In this document: positions 33,726 through 33,803 of the stretch, piece after piece
How the letters are laid out: every line of letters starts with the position of its first letter
How positions within the stretch are numbered: position 1 is the stretch's first letter
Source of the DNA: Sulfidibacterium sp964588415
GTDB taxonomy: Bacteria; Bacteroidota; Bacteroidia; Bacteroidales; F082
Reading direction: 5' to 3'
NCBI GenBank assembly: GCA_964588415.1
Contig: CAZPPK010000009.1
Coordinates: forward strand, 1 to 33,803
DNA: 33,803 nucleotides
Translations under genes and position numbers: made by a program
The notes under the pieces: generated by a model
Database searches by the model: none
What the model was told of the DNA's origin: nothing
Seen by the model: only the letters and a program-made list of their open reading frames with translations

Positions 33726-33803
33726 GTGAAACTCTATTTTGAAAATCTGCGATAAGCGGAGTATTCGAAATAGTTAGTTGAACTAATCCCGCTTTTTCAG
33801 CGG
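33726..33803. repeat. Second copy of the leuS-upstream repeat, cut by the window end
   Basis: GTGAAACTC (33726-33734) and AGTTGAACTAATCCCG (33776-33791) recur in the order seen at 25638 and 25680; the 16-mers match at 15 of 16 positions. The spacing differs by a few bases. The unit runs off the window edge. Confidence 0.5.

Noticed and set aside
1..33803. CRISPR arrays, tRNA or rRNA genes
   Set aside because: No regularly spaced direct repeats, cloverleaf-like segments or rRNA-like stretches were seen in the intergenic regions.

Overview
The window looks like the chromosome of a member of the Bacteroidota, probably Bacteroidales-related. I base this on the gene neighbourhood (prs, a CTC-type L25 gene and pth in a row), on promoters of the TTG / TAnnTTTG type seen upstream of several genes, on weak Shine-Dalgarno signals, and on the kinds of short palindromic repeats between genes. 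No species is claimed. No rRNA, tRNA, CRISPR array or intact transposase was seen.

Layout. From 78 to 4566 everything is on the minus strand: pth, rplY (with a terminator between them), prs, a membrane-anchored endonuclease/exonuclease/phosphatase protein and a PHP-type histidinol phosphatase. From 4828 to 10587 the plus strand carries a large tricorn-like protease with a clear terminator, a small membrane protein, a CsaA-type tRNA-binding protein, a stretch of REP-like palindromes and cyclopropane-fatty-acid synthase. A two-ACT-domain SerB (minus) faces a gltB-gltD glutamate synthase operon (plus). A minus-strand radical SAM gene follows.

The most dynamic part is 20034 to 25860. It starts with an aldo/keto reductase pseudogene broken by a small frameshift, a palindromic insert of about 97 bp and a 267-bp MITE-like element with terminal inverted repeats and a 5-bp target duplication. 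Next comes a three-gene HipBST-type toxin-antitoxin operon (HTH regulator, separate HipA N-subdomain, HipT-like kinase) with repeated operator motifs upstream and a perfect palindrome inserted in frame in the kinase N-terminus. Then come a SAM methyltransferase, a self-inhibited Fic protein with a 30-bp palindrome in its promoter region, and a 680-bp gene-free block of nested palindromes.

Housekeeping genes resume with leuS, followed by a HAD phosphatase, a minus-strand MFS exporter, a minus-strand trio (membrane metallophosphoesterase, DsrE-like protein, flavin reductase-like protein) and a secreted protein of unknown function. The window ends inside what looks like a second copy of a repeat also found upstream of leuS.

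The best candidates for a second look are the HipBST locus with its in-frame palindrome, the MITE with a very stable internal hairpin, and the Fic locus with a probable self-regulatory operator.
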